The notes below the pieces were generated by a model that was given only the letters and a program-made list of their open reading frames with translations, was not told where the DNA came from and made no database searches. The translations under genes were made by a program, and so were the position numbers. From NCBI RefSeq assembly GCF_001298675.1, contig NZ_CYIG01000005.1, positions 124,001 to 188,000 on the forward strand: a DNA stretch of 64,000 nt, given 5' to 3'. The stretch comes from Paenacidovorax caeni. Lineage in GTDB: Bacteria; Pseudomonadota; Gammaproteobacteria; Burkholderiales; Burkholderiaceae_C. Below are positions 11,737 through 20,035 of this stretch, in pieces. The first letter of the stretch is position 1. Each line of letters begins with the position of its first letter.

Positions 11737-12471
11737 ATGAATACATCCGCTTTGGCAGCCCGCCGTTGGCTGCCCCGTCTGCTTTTGGCCTGTTCTGTCT
11801 TGGCGCTCGGGGCCTGTGCGCCCCTGGAGCGCCAGCCGAATGAGTACCAGGTAGGGCGCTCGCGCCTGAACCTGCCCGCGGGCGACTGGGAGGATCTGGG
11901 CACGACTGACACCGTCTATCCCCTGCCATCGCAGCCGGGCGGCAGCATTGCGCTGCAGGCGCGTACCCTGGTGCTGCACGGCCCCAAGAAGGAGGTGCTG
12001 GCGGTGCTGCGCGTGCAGACCAACCGGGGCAACTTCGAGCGCGAGGACGTGCTGTGGACCGGCAACTGCCCACGCCAGCAGGGCATGGACGTGGAGGACG
12101 CACGCAGCGGCTCCAACGTGCGCGTGGACTGCCTGCGCATGAAGCGCTGGGCCGACGGCGCCTGGATGGACAAGTACCAGAGCGAATGGGCGCAGTGGCT
12201 GGCCGGCCGCAAGCTGGCCCCGCTACAGCCAGCCAGCTACATCAGCTACCGCTATGGCATGGACCGGGGGGCCCTGGTCGTGGTGGACGCCTGGGTGGTG
12301 CAGAACCTTTTGCGGCCACCAACGCGCAACAACCATGAATTCCTGGTGGCCGGCAGGCCCGCCAAGGCGTGGACCGAGGCGCTGGCCCAGGCCGCTCGGC
12401 AGAGCACCGGGATGATGGACGGCACCTTCACCATCCCGCCCTTCCCTGTGCCCGCGGGGCCCCGGTCTTAG
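11737..12471 (+). CDS. Putative lipoprotein of unknown function
   Basis: The 244-residue protein has a lipoprotein signal: positive residues RRWLPR, a hydrophobic core and the lipobox ALGAC with Cys27. The mature part (PLERQPNEYQVGRSRLNLP onward) has no domain I recognise; it is polar, mixed alpha/beta by appearance, with conserved-looking Cys pairs around residues 110-128. It is probably anchored in the outer or inner membrane facing the periplasm. It has an AGATATGA-type start region and its own position between a terminator and a palindrome, so it is likely monocistronic. Confidence 0.65.
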   Translation: MNTSALAARRWLPRLLLACSVLALGACAPLERQPNEYQVGRSRLNLPAGDWEDLGTTDTVYPLPSQPGGSIALQARTLVLHGPKKEVLAVLRVQTNRGNFEREDVLWTGNCPRQQGMDVEDARSGSNVRVDCLRMKRWADGAWMDKYQSEWAQWLAGRKLAPLQPASYISYRYGMDRGALVVVDAWVVQNLLRPPTRNNHEFLVAGRPAKAWTEALAQAARQSTGMMDGTFTIPPFPVPAGPRS

Positions 12472-12631
12472 TGTGGTGTTCGACGCTGTCTGGAACATAA
12501 AACCGCGTCTTTGCCGCCCTGGCAGCGTTGTCAATCCTCGCGATAGCTACGGCTATCGCTGCGGTTGGCGCCTCGCCAGGACGACAAATCCATCGGTTTT
12601 ATTTGTTCCATCAAGCGTCGAACACCACACT
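12470..12631. repeat. 162-bp near-full-length palindrome
   Basis: The outer arms AGTGTGGTGTTCGACGCT (12470-12487) and their exact complement (12614-12631) are 18 bp. Next come imperfect arms GGAACATAAAACCG (12492-12505) and CGGTTTTATTTGTTCC (12594-12609). The centre is a perfect hairpin GCGATAGC-TACG-GCTATCGC (12540-12559). The whole element folds as one long imperfect hairpin, like ERIC-type elements, and encodes nothing recognisable. It starts within the stop codon of the lipoprotein gene. Confidence 0.85.
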
Positions 12632-12772
12632 GGCCGGCGGCCTGTGCCTGGGGGAGGTTGCGCAGCATCAAGCGGTGGTTCCGGCTTCGGGATAACCACC
12701 TGCGTGAGAGAAGGAGCCCGCTGACACAATGCGGGCTATCCGTTTTGTAACGATAAGTTTGGAGAGACAAGC

Positions 12773-14452
12773 ATGCAAGACCGCCCCTGGCTGGCCGCTT
12801 ACCCGCAAGGTGTTCCGGCCGACATCGACCCGTCGCAGTACCCGTCCCTGGTGGCCCTGATGGATGAAGCGTTCACCAAGTACGCCGACCGGATCGCCTA
12901 CAGCTTCATGGGCAAGGACATCAGCTACGCCGAGACGGACTCGCTCAGCCGCGCCCTCGCGGCCTATCTGCAGAGCTTGGGGCTGGCCAAAGGCGATCGC
13001 GTCGCCATCATGATGCCCAACGTGCCGCAGTACCCGGTTTCGGTGGCGGCCGTGCTGCGTGCGGGCTACGTGGTGGTCAACGTCAATCCACTCTATACCT
13101 CGCGCGAGCTGGAGCACCAGCTCAAGGACTCCGGCGCCAAGGCCATCATCATCATCGAGAACTTCGCCACCACGCTGCAGGGCTGCGTGGCCAACACGCC
13201 CATCAAGCATGTGGTGCTCTGTGCCATGGGAGACCAACTCGGCTGGCTCAAGGGCGCACTGGTCAATTACGTGGTGCGCAACGTCAAGAAGATGGTGCCC
13301 GAGTTCGACCTGCCCGGTGCCGTGCGCTTCAACGACGCCATTGCCCAGGGCTCGCGCGGCAGCTTCAAGGCGCCGGACATCAAGCCCGACGACATCGCGC
13401 TGCTGCAGTACACCGGCGGCACCACCGGCGTCTCCAAGGGGGCCGTGCTGCTGCAGCGCAATATCATTGCCAACGTGCTGCAGTCCGAGGCTTGGAACGC
13501 CCCCGTGATGAGCAAGGTTCCGGCCGGCGAGCAGCCCACGGCGGTGTGCGCGCTGCCGCTGTACCACATCTTCGCCTTCACCGTGAACATGATGCTGTCC
13601 ATGCGCACGGGCGGCAAGACCATCCTGATTCCCAACCCGCGCGACCTGCCTGCGGTGCTGAAAGAGTTGTCGCGCCACAGCTTCCACAGCTTCCCGGCGG
13701 TGAATACGCTGTTCAACGGCCTGGCCAACCACCCCGACTTCGGCAAGGTCAACTGGAAGAACCTGAAGATCTCCGTGGGCGGCGGCATGGCCGTGCAGGG
13801 CGCCGTGGCCAAGCTCTGGCTGGAAAAGACGGGCTGCCCCATCTGCGAAGGCTACGGCCTGTCGGAAACCAGCCCCTCGGCCAGTTGCAACCCGGTCACC
13901 GCGACCGACTACACCGGCACCATCGGCGTGCCCATCCCCAGCACCTACATGAAGCTGCTGGACGACGAAGGCAACGAAGTCACCACCCTGGGCCAGCCCG
14001 GCGAGATCGCCATCAAGGGCCCGCAGGTCATGGCCGGCTACTGGCAGCGCCCGGACGAGACCGCCAAGGTCATGACCGAGGACGGTTACTTCAAGAGTGG
14101 CGATATCGGCATCATCGACGAGCGCGGCTACTTCAAGATCGTCGACCGTAAGAAGGACATGGTGCTGGTCAGCGGCTTCAACGTCTATCCCAACGAGGTC
14201 GAGGACGTGGTGGCCAAGATGCCTGGCGTGCTCGAATGCGCCGTGGTGGGCGTGCCCGATGAGAAGACCGGCGAGGCCGTGAAGCTGGTCATCGTCAAGA
14301 AAGACCCCGCGCTGACCGAGGCGCAGGTCAAGGAGTTCTGCCGCGCCAATCTCACGGGCTACAAGCAGCCCAAGGTGATCGAGTTCCGCACCGACCTGCC
14401 CAAGACCCCCGTGGGCAAGATCCTGCGCCGCGAGCTGAGGGACAAGAAGTGA
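12773..14452 (+). CDS. fadD: Long-chain fatty-acid-CoA ligase
   Basis: The 559-residue AMP-forming ligase activates fatty acids to acyl-CoA for beta-oxidation. It has the P-loop-like motif YTGGTTGVSKGA near residue 213, the adenylate motif GYGLSETSP, and the C-terminal GDIGIIDERGYFKIVDRKKD with the catalytic-lysine region KTPVGKILRRELR. Length matches FadD. The ATG follows GGAGAGACAAGC. The sequence at 12740-12760 has a weak promoter-like pair (TTGTAA, GATAAG at short spacing). The next gene, mtnN, begins 52 bases later on the same strand. Confidence 0.94.
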   Translation: MQDRPWLAAYPQGVPADIDPSQYPSLVALMDEAFTKYADRIAYSFMGKDISYAETDSLSRALAAYLQSLGLAKGDRVAIMMPNVPQYPVSVAAVLRAGYVVVNVNPLYTSRELEHQLKDSGAKAIIIIENFATTLQGCVANTPIKHVVLCAMGDQLGWLKGALVNYVVRNVKKMVPEFDLPGAVRFNDAIAQGSRGSFKAPDIKPDDIALLQYTGGTTGVSKGAVLLQRNIIANVLQSEAWNAPVMSKVPAGEQPTAVCALPLYHIFAFTVNMMLSMRTGGKTILIPNPRDLPAVLKELSRHSFHSFPAVNTLFNGLANHPDFGKVNWKNLKISVGGGMAVQGAVAKLWLEKTGCPICEGYGLSETSPSASCNPVTATDYTGTIGVPIPSTYMKLLDDEGNEVTTLGQPGEIAIKGPQVMAGYWQRPDETAKVMTEDGYFKSGDIGIIDERGYFKIVDRKKDMVLVSGFNVYPNEVEDVVAKMPGVLECAVVGVPDEKTGEAVKLVIVKKDPALTEAQVKEFCRANLTGYKQPKVIEFRTDLPKTPVGKILRRELRDKK

Positions 14453-14504
14453 GCACCCCCTTGAGCCGCTGCGTGGCGGGGCGGCCCTTGCGTGGCGCGC
14501 CCCC

Positions 14505-15257
14505 ATGAGCACGGCCATCCTCAGCGCGCTGCCTGAAGAGCAGGCCGGCCTGGTGCAGGCGCTGGCGCAGCCGCAGCGCATCATCCACGCCGGGCGCTCC
14601 TTCTGGCGCGGTGAACTGTACGACCGGCCCGTGGTGCTGGCGCTTTCGGGCATGGGCAAGGTGGCAGCCGCCACCACGGCCACGGCGCTCATTGAGCGCT
14701 TCGGCGCAGCGCGTATCTTGTTTACGGGCGTGGCCGGCGGCGTGGGCGATGGCGTGCGCGTGGGCGACGTGGTGGTGGCCAGCGACTACCTGCAGCACGA
14801 CATGGACGCCTCGCCCCTCTTCCCGCGCTGGGAGCTGCCCGGCTACGGCGCGGCACGCCTGGCCTGCGATACGGCTCTGACGGCGATGCTTGTGCACGCT
14901 GCCAGCGCGTGCCTGGAAAGGATGGGCGGCGCCCTTGGCTCCCAAGCCGGCGGCGGTGCCGCGCCGCGCGTGCACCAGGGCCTGGTGGCCAGCGGCGACC
15001 GCTTCGTCTCGGCCGCGCAGGACGCACATGCGCTGCGCACCGCGCTGCATGCGGCGGGGCATCCGGTGCTGGCGGTCGAGATGGAGGGGGCAGCCGTGGC
15101 CCAGGTGTGCGCCGACTACCGCGTGCCCTTCGCCGCTATGCGCACTATCTCGGACCGCGCCGACGATATGGCGCATGTCGATTTCAACCGTTTCGTCGCC
15201 ACCGTGGCCAGCCGCTACGCCGACCACATCGTCGGGGACTGGCTGCGTTTGCTCTGA
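14505..15257 (+). CDS. mtnN: 5'-methylthioadenosine/S-adenosylhomocysteine nucleosidase
   Basis: The 250-residue protein begins STAILSALPEEQAGLV, with the catalytic-water Glu region, and contains GMGKVAAATTATALIERF, FTGVAGGVGDGVRVGDVVVAS and the purine/ribose motif VEMEGAAVAQVCADY. It should cleave methylthioadenosine and S-adenosylhomocysteine, recycling by-products of polyamine synthesis and methylation. An insertion of about 25 residues (LERMGGALGSQAGGGAAPRV region) sits between core strands. A neighbouring role in polyamine metabolism with the aminopropyltransferase at 46-47.5 kb is possible but they are not linked. Confidence 0.85.
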   Translation: MSTAILSALPEEQAGLVQALAQPQRIIHAGRSFWRGELYDRPVVLALSGMGKVAAATTATALIERFGAARILFTGVAGGVGDGVRVGDVVVASDYLQHDMDASPLFPRWELPGYGAARLACDTALTAMLVHAASACLERMGGALGSQAGGGAAPRVHQGLVASGDRFVSAAQDAHALRTALHAAGHPVLAVEMEGAAVAQVCADYRVPFAAMRTISDRADDMAHVDFNRFVATVASRYADHIVGDWLRLL

Positions 15258-15307
15258 AAAAAGGAGCTTCCAGCGCTTGCCGGATAAGCGCTAGAGGCGA
15301 TTTTCAC
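15256..15307 (+). repeat. Palindromic repeat, copy 4
   Basis: GGAGCTTCCAGCGCTTG and ATAAGCGCTAGAGGCGATTT follow the family layout; AGCGCTT and AAGCGCT form the stem. It begins at the mtnN stop codon and ends before the convergent corA stop codon. Confidence 0.8.
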
Positions 15308-15321
15308 GCGTATGCGCGGCG

Positions 15322-16308
15322 TTACTTCAGCCACCCGCGCTTGCGGAAGTACAGCATGGGCACGATGGCGCTGGCGATCATGACCCCAATGGCGTAGACG
15401 TAGCCGAATTCCCACTCCAGCTCCGGCATGGCACGGAAGTTCATGCCGTAGACGCTGGCGATCAGCGTCGGCGGCAGCAGCGCCACGCTGGCCACCGAGA
15501 AGATCTTGATGATCTTGTTCTGGTTGATGTTGATGAAGCCGACGGTGGCGTCCATCAGGAAGTTGATCTTGTCGAACAGGAAGGCCGTATGGCTGTCCAA
15601 CGAGTCGATGTCGCGCAGGATCTGGCGCGCCTCCTCGAACTGCTCTGCGTTCAGCATCTTGCTGCGCATCATGAAGCTGACGGCGCGGCGCGTGTCCATC
15701 ACGTTGCGGCGGATGCGCCCGTTCAAGTCCTCCTGGCGCGCGATGGCGCCCAGCACCTCGCCCGCCAGCGCGTCGGTCACGTTGCCCGAGAGCACCTTCT
15801 TGCCCGCCAGTTCCAGCTCATCGTAGATGCCTTCCAGCGTGTCGGCGGAGTATTCGGCGTCGGCGTCGAAGAGCTTGAGCAGCACCTCGCGCGCGTCGGT
15901 GATGAGGCCTGGTGCACGGCGCGCGCGCAAGCGCAGCAGGCGGAACACGGGCACGTCCGCGTCGTGGATGGAGAACAGCACGCCCTTGCTTTTGAGCTCA
16001 TCGTTGACCAGGTTCAGGATGAAGGCCACGCGCACGCCGCGCGGCTGCTCGTGGTCGTCGATGAGAAAGTCGCTGCGGATGTGCAGCTCGCCGTTGTCTT
16101 CTTCGTAGAAGCGCGCCGATTCCTCGATGTCCTCGTCCATCGCGTCTTCGGGGATGGACAGGCCGTAGTGCTGCTTGATCCAGCGTTTTTCCTCGGGCGT
16201 GGGGGACTCCAGGTCCACCCAGATCGGCTGGAAGCGCGACAGCTCTTCCAGGGACTCGATCTCTTCCTGGACCAGGCGGCCATTGGCGAGCGTAAAGATG
16301 TTGAGCAT
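15322..16308 (-). CDS. corA: Magnesium/cobalt transporter CorA
   Basis: The 328-residue protein has the large cytosolic N-terminal domain and two C-terminal membrane helices joined by the signature loop YGMNFRAMPELEWEFGY (GMN near residue 290), ending in the basic tail RKRGWLK. CorA forms a pentameric channel for magnesium and cobalt. Length is normal. The 173-bp region before its start (16309-16481) contains CTTTCAG/CTGAAAG (16359/16384), which may be a degenerate copy of the palindromic repeat, and no recognisable magnesium riboswitch. Confidence 0.95.
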   Translation of the reverse strand: MLNIFTLANGRLVQEEIESLEELSRFQPIWVDLESPTPEEKRWIKQHYGLSIPEDAMDEDIEESARFYEEDNGELHIRSDFLIDDHEQPRGVRVAFILNLVNDELKSKGVLFSIHDADVPVFRLLRLRARRAPGLITDAREVLLKLFDADAEYSADTLEGIYDELELAGKKVLSGNVTDALAGEVLGAIARQEDLNGRIRRNVMDTRRAVSFMMRSKMLNAEQFEEARQILRDIDSLDSHTAFLFDKINFLMDATVGFININQNKIIKIFSVASVALLPPTLIASVYGMNFRAMPELEWEFGYVYAIGVMIASAIVPMLYFRKRGWLK

Positions 16309-16481
16309 GGGCTCACTCCTTGTGGGGGGCGGGGGCGACGAAGCGGGAGGGGGTGCTTTCAGTCACCCGGAGCGAGCCAGGCGCTGAAAGCTACCGACTG
16401 GGGTAGGTTTCCAAGGAGTGTTCTCCGGTAAGCAAGCGGCGGATTATCGCACCGCAGCAATGACAGCGCCGTGTCGGTGTT

Positions 16482-17219
16482 TCACGTGTTGCTGCGCTGC
16501 ACCATGGCCTGCGCGCGGCACAGGTCGGCCCAGGCGGCTGCCTTGGCCTGTGGCGCGCGCAGCAGGTACGAGGGTGCGTAGGTGGGAACCACGGGAATGC
16601 CCTCCACGCTCTGCGGGCTGGCGCGCAGGCGGCCCAGCGGGTCGCTGCAGCCGAGTACCGTGCGCGCCGCCGGCAGCCCCAGCGCCAGCACCACGGCCGG
16701 GCGCAGCGCATGCAACGTATCGGCCAGGGCGGCGGGCGCGGCGGTAGGGCCGCGCAGCAGCGGCGCGATGAAGACGCCCGGCTGCCGGTGCAGCCGCAGC
16801 GCGCGCAGCATGTTGTCGAGCAGGCGGCCGGTTTCGCCAGCGAACGGATCGTCTTCCTGGGCGCATTCCACCACCACCAGCCAGGTGGGCTGCGCGGGTG
16901 CACCCGCAGCCGCCGCCTGCGCAGGGTAGGCCGGGCGCGGGGCCGCCAGGGTGAAGGCCATGCCGGCCGCCGCTTCGGCCGCAGGCGCCGCGGTGGTGGT
17001 GGGAGCGGGTGCCGTGGTGGGGGGCGGTGCCGCTGGGCGTGCCGCGGGGGCGGCGGCAGGCGTGGCGGCCGCCACCGGGGGCATCGGCGCGGATGGTGCG
17101 GGGGGCGCCAGCGCCGCTGCGGGAGCCGGAGCGGGCGCGGGGGCCGCACCGGGCAGCCACAGGGTGATGCCCATCTCTTGCAGCATGGCGCGCTGGCGTG
17201 CGTCGAGGTTCAGGGGCAT
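16482..17219 (-). CDS. UDG-fold protein; candidate DNA polymerase III psi subunit
   Basis: The 245-residue protein has a short N-terminal motif (RQRAMLQEMGITLWLPG), a Pro/Ala linker of about 85 residues, and a C-terminal domain that automatic annotation would call uracil-DNA glycosylase (family 4/5-like). The normal family 4 entry motif and its four iron-sulfur cysteines are absent; only three scattered Cys remain. The N-terminal motif closely resembles the chi-binding start of E. coli HolD (LQQLGITQW). HolD has a glycosylase-like fold and its gene adjoins rimI, as here. I therefore infer a psi-like clamp-loader subunit, with a degenerate UDG as the alternative. It overlaps rimI by 10 bases. 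Confidence 0.6.
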   Translation of the reverse strand: MPLNLDARQRAMLQEMGITLWLPGAAPAPAPAPAAALAPPAPSAPMPPVAAATPAAAPAARPAAPPPTTAPAPTTTAAPAAEAAAGMAFTLAAPRPAYPAQAAAAGAPAQPTWLVVVECAQEDDPFAGETGRLLDNMLRALRLHRQPGVFIAPLLRGPTAAPAALADTLHALRPAVVLALGLPAARTVLGCSDPLGRLRASPQSVEGIPVVPTYAPSYLLRAPQAKAAAWADLCRAQAMVQRSNT

Positions 17220-17707
17220 AGGTTCAGCTGCATGACGATGGCGTCCTCGCGCAGGCCTGCGGCGGCGGGGTAGTAGGCCTTGCGCACACCGACCCGGCGG
17301 TAGCCATGGGTTTCATAGATTTGGCGTGCCCGCGTATTGCTCTTGCGAACTTCCAGCCAGAGGGATTGCGCGCCGCAGCTGCGCGCCCAGGCGTTGAGCG
17401 CCTCCAGCAGCACGCGTGCCCAGCCCTGGCCCTGGTGCTGCGGGGCCACGGTGATGTTGAGCAGGTGCGCCTCCTGCACCCCCTGCATGGCGACGTAGTA
17501 GCCGAGCAACGTGTCTCCAGCCAGCAGCAATTCGGCCTGGTAGCCAGCCGCCAGGGTGTCGATGAAGTTGCCGCGCGTCCAGGGATGGGTATAGGCCTGC
17601 TGCTCGACGTCCAGCAAGGCATCCAGGCGCGCCAGTGACAGCGCCTCGAAGCGCGTAGCGTGCCCAGACGCGGGCTGGGTGGTGGCGTGCGCGGCGTGGG
17701 CGCTCAT
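17210..17707 (-). CDS. rimI: Ribosomal protein S18-alanine N-acetyltransferase
   Basis: The 165-residue GNAT protein contains the acetyl-CoA loop HQGQGWARVLLEAL and the typical RimI segments AYTHPWTRGNFIDTLA, LLNITVAP and YETHGYRRVGVRKAYYP. It acetylates the N-terminal alanine of ribosomal protein S18. It overlaps tsaB upstream by four bases and the UDG-fold gene downstream by ten, so the three form one operon; tsaB-rimI coupling is widely conserved. Confidence 0.92.
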   Translation of the reverse strand: MSAHAAHATTQPASGHATRFEALSLARLDALLDVEQQAYTHPWTRGNFIDTLAAGYQAELLLAGDTLLGYYVAMQGVQEAHLLNITVAPQHQGQGWARVLLEALNAWARSCGAQSLWLEVRKSNTRARQIYETHGYRRVGVRKAYYPAAAGLREDAIVMQLNLCP

Positions 17708-18414
17708 GGGGCTGCGGTGGTCTGCGCTGCGGCCTGCCGCAGTGCGGCCCGCTCGGCGGTGGTCTGCGCCACCTTGTCGCGTACGTACAGCGGCAGCGCC
17801 TGGCTGGCGGGCACGGCGCGGCCCGCGGCCAGCCAGGCAGGTGCCAGGCGCAGCAGCGCCGCCGCACTGGGCAGGGCGTGCAGCCGGGGTGCGGTGGCCG
17901 CTTCGGGGGCCAGGCGCTCGCCGTAGGCCGCCGGCGCGTTGCCCACAAGGGCGAAACCGGAGGGTACGGGCACGGCTTCAGGCGCGCACAGGCCGCAGTC
18001 GGCCAGCGCCGTCCACTGGTTGCCGTCCCATTGCCAGGGCGCGTGGTAGACCTCGCCCATGCGGGCGTCCAGCGTCGCCACCACCGCGGTGCAGCCGTGC
18101 AGTGCACGGGCTTCCTCGGCCACGGCAAGCAGGGTGTCGATCGGCAGCACGGGCAGGCCGGCACCCCAGGCCAGGCCCTGGGCGATGGCGCAGGCCGTGC
18201 GCAGTCCGGTGAACGAGCCGGGGCCACGCCCGAAGGCGATGGCCTGCAAGTCCCCCAAGGCCAGCCCAGCCTGCGCCAGCAGGCCCTGGACACCAGGGAT
18301 CAGCGTGCCCGAGGCGTGCGCGCCACCGGGGCCGCTGTGCGTCCACACCTGTGTGCCGTGCTGAACGGCGATGGACAGGGTGTCGGTGCTGGTGTCGAAG
18401 GCAAGCAGTTTCAT
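17704..18414 (-). CDS. tsaB: tRNA threonylcarbamoyladenosine biosynthesis protein TsaB
   Basis: The 236-residue ASKHA-fold protein begins MKLLAFDTSTDTLSIAVQ and contains AIAFGRGPGSFTGLRTA, both diagnostic of TsaB. It partners TsaD and TsaE to install t6A at position 37 of ANN-decoding tRNAs. The t6A precursor enzyme (Sua5 type) is encoded at 22477-23460 in the same window. It is the first gene of the tsaB-rimI-psi-like operon. Confidence 0.93.
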   Translation of the reverse strand: MKLLAFDTSTDTLSIAVQHGTQVWTHSGPGGAHASGTLIPGVQGLLAQAGLALGDLQAIAFGRGPGSFTGLRTACAIAQGLAWGAGLPVLPIDTLLAVAEEARALHGCTAVVATLDARMGEVYHAPWQWDGNQWTALADCGLCAPEAVPVPSGFALVGNAPAAYGERLAPEAATAPRLHALPSAAALLRLAPAWLAAGRAVPASQALPLYVRDKVAQTTAERAALRQAAAQTTAAP

Positions 18415-18460
18415 GGGCAGGCAGGCAAAGCAGCCCTGGATTATCGACGCCTTGACGAAA

Positions 18461-18516
18461 TATCAAAAATGATAGCTGCCAGCGCTTGCTGCGTAAGGGT
18501 TGAAGGCCAAATTTGC
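18461..18516 (+). repeat. Palindromic repeat, copy 5
   Basis: ATAGCTGCCAGCGCTTGCTG followed by TAAGGGTTGAAGGCCAAATT is one of the best matches to the family. It lies in the divergent tsaB-dacB promoter region, ending 13 bases before the dacB ATG. Confidence 0.85.
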
Positions 18517-18529
18517 TTAAAATGTGAGC

Positions 18530-19975
18530 ATGTACTCCTTTGGTCTCTCCCGTCTTCGCGGCCGTGGGGCTGTCTGCATGCTGGCCGTGCTGCTGTGCAG
18601 CGCGGCGGCCGCGCAGCCCGCGTCGGTCCTTCCCGCCGAGGTGCAGGCGGCGCTGGCCGCCGCCAAGCTGCCGCCTGAGGCTTTGGCCGTGGTGGTGGCC
18701 GATGCCGATGCACCGCGCAAGCCGCCGCGCCTGGCCTGGCGTGCGCAGGTGCCGGTGAACCCGGCCTCGGTGATGAAGCTGGTCACCACCTTCGCTGCGC
18801 TGGACCAGCTGGGGCCCGCCTACACCTGGCAGACGCCGGTGTACCTGGAGGGCACGCTGCAGGGCGGCACGCTGCAGGGCAATGTCTATATCCAGGGCCG
18901 GGGCGATCCCAAACTCGTGGTCGAACGGCTGTGGCTGCTGCTGCGCCGCCTGCAGGCGCAGGGCGTGCACGCCATCGCGGGCGACATCGTGCTCGACCGC
19001 AGCGCTTTCAGCCTGGGCGCGCACGACCCGGCGGCTTTCGATGGCGAGCCCAACCGGCCCTACAACGTGGCGCCCGATGCGCTGCTGGTCAACTACCAGG
19101 CCATCGCCCTGACTTTCGTGCCGGACAGCGTGGCCGGCGTGGCGCGCGTGTCCTACGAACCACCGTTGGCGGGCCTGCAGTTCCAGGCCAGCGTACCCCT
19201 GGCGGCGCCGGGCACGGCCTGCGGCGACTGGCGCCAGACCCTGCGCGCCGAGCTGGGCGAGGCCGCGCGCATCGCCTTCGCCGGAGTCTTTCCCGCCGCC
19301 TGCGGCGAGCGCACCTGGGCCGTGGCGCCAGCGCAGCCCGCGGCCTTCAGTGCGCGGGCCATCGAGGGCATGTGGCGCGCACTCGGCGGCACGCTGGCAG
19401 GCCAGGTGCGCGACGGCAGGGTGCCGGCGGGGCTCCAGCCCGCGTTCAGCACCACCTCGCCCGCACTGGCCGAGGTGGTGCGTGACATTAACAAGTACAG
19501 CAACAACGTCATGACGCAGCAGGTGTTTCTGACACTGGGGCTGCAAAAGGGCGGCGCGGGCAGCTTCGAGGCCGCGCGCGACGCCCTGCAGCGCTGGTGG
19601 CGCCAGCGCCTGGGCGGCGATGCGGACCTGCCGGTGGTGGACAACGGTGCGGGCCTGAGCCGCGAGGCGCGCATCAGCGCCCAGGCCCTGGCACGCATGC
19701 TGCAGCTGGCCTGGGCCGCGCCGGTCATGCCCGAGTACCTGGCGTCGCTGCCCATCGCCGGCGTGGACGGTACGCTGCGCCGCAGTACCAGCCGTGCGGC
19801 GGGTGCGGCCCACCTCAAGACCGGCAGCCTGCGTGATGTGATGGCCGTGGCCGGCTATGTGCACGCCGCCAACGGCCGGCGCCAGGTGCTGGTGGCCATC
19901 GTCAACCACCCCAACGCCAGCGTCGCACGGCCCGTGCTGGACAGCCTGATCGACTGGGCCGCGCGCGACCAGTGA
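18530..19975 (+). CDS. dacB: D-alanyl-D-alanine carboxypeptidase/endopeptidase (PBP4)
   Basis: The 481-residue protein has a Sec signal peptide (MLAVLLCSAAAAQP) and the three penicillin-binding motifs: SVMK in NPASVMKLVTT, SNN in NKYSNNVMTQQ, and KTG in HLKTGSLRD, with the large domain inserted between the first two as in PBP4. It trims and cleaves peptidoglycan cross-links in the periplasm. A GTG at 18524 in frame is an alternative start; neither has a clear Shine-Dalgarno. TAAAAT at 18518-18523 is so close that the transcript could be leaderless. Confidence 0.92.
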   Translation: MYSFGLSRLRGRGAVCMLAVLLCSAAAAQPASVLPAEVQAALAAAKLPPEALAVVVADADAPRKPPRLAWRAQVPVNPASVMKLVTTFAALDQLGPAYTWQTPVYLEGTLQGGTLQGNVYIQGRGDPKLVVERLWLLLRRLQAQGVHAIAGDIVLDRSAFSLGAHDPAAFDGEPNRPYNVAPDALLVNYQAIALTFVPDSVAGVARVSYEPPLAGLQFQASVPLAAPGTACGDWRQTLRAELGEAARIAFAGVFPAACGERTWAVAPAQPAAFSARAIEGMWRALGGTLAGQVRDGRVPAGLQPAFSTTSPALAEVVRDINKYSNNVMTQQVFLTLGLQKGGAGSFEAARDALQRWWRQRLGGDADLPVVDNGAGLSREARISAQALARMLQLAWAAPVMPEYLASLPIAGVDGTLRRSTSRAAGAAHLKTGSLRDVMAVAGYVHAANGRRQVLVAIVNHPNASVARPVLDSLIDWAARDQ

Positions 19976-20035
19976 GCGAATGGATGGGCCTGTACGGCGC
20001 ATGCCCCCGGGGCTGATCCGCGTTATCCCCAATGG

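Noticed and set aside
15309-16481. Magnesium riboswitch (M-box) before corA
   Set aside because: The leader has only short dyads, one of them perhaps a degenerate palindromic repeat, and no M-box core was recognisable.
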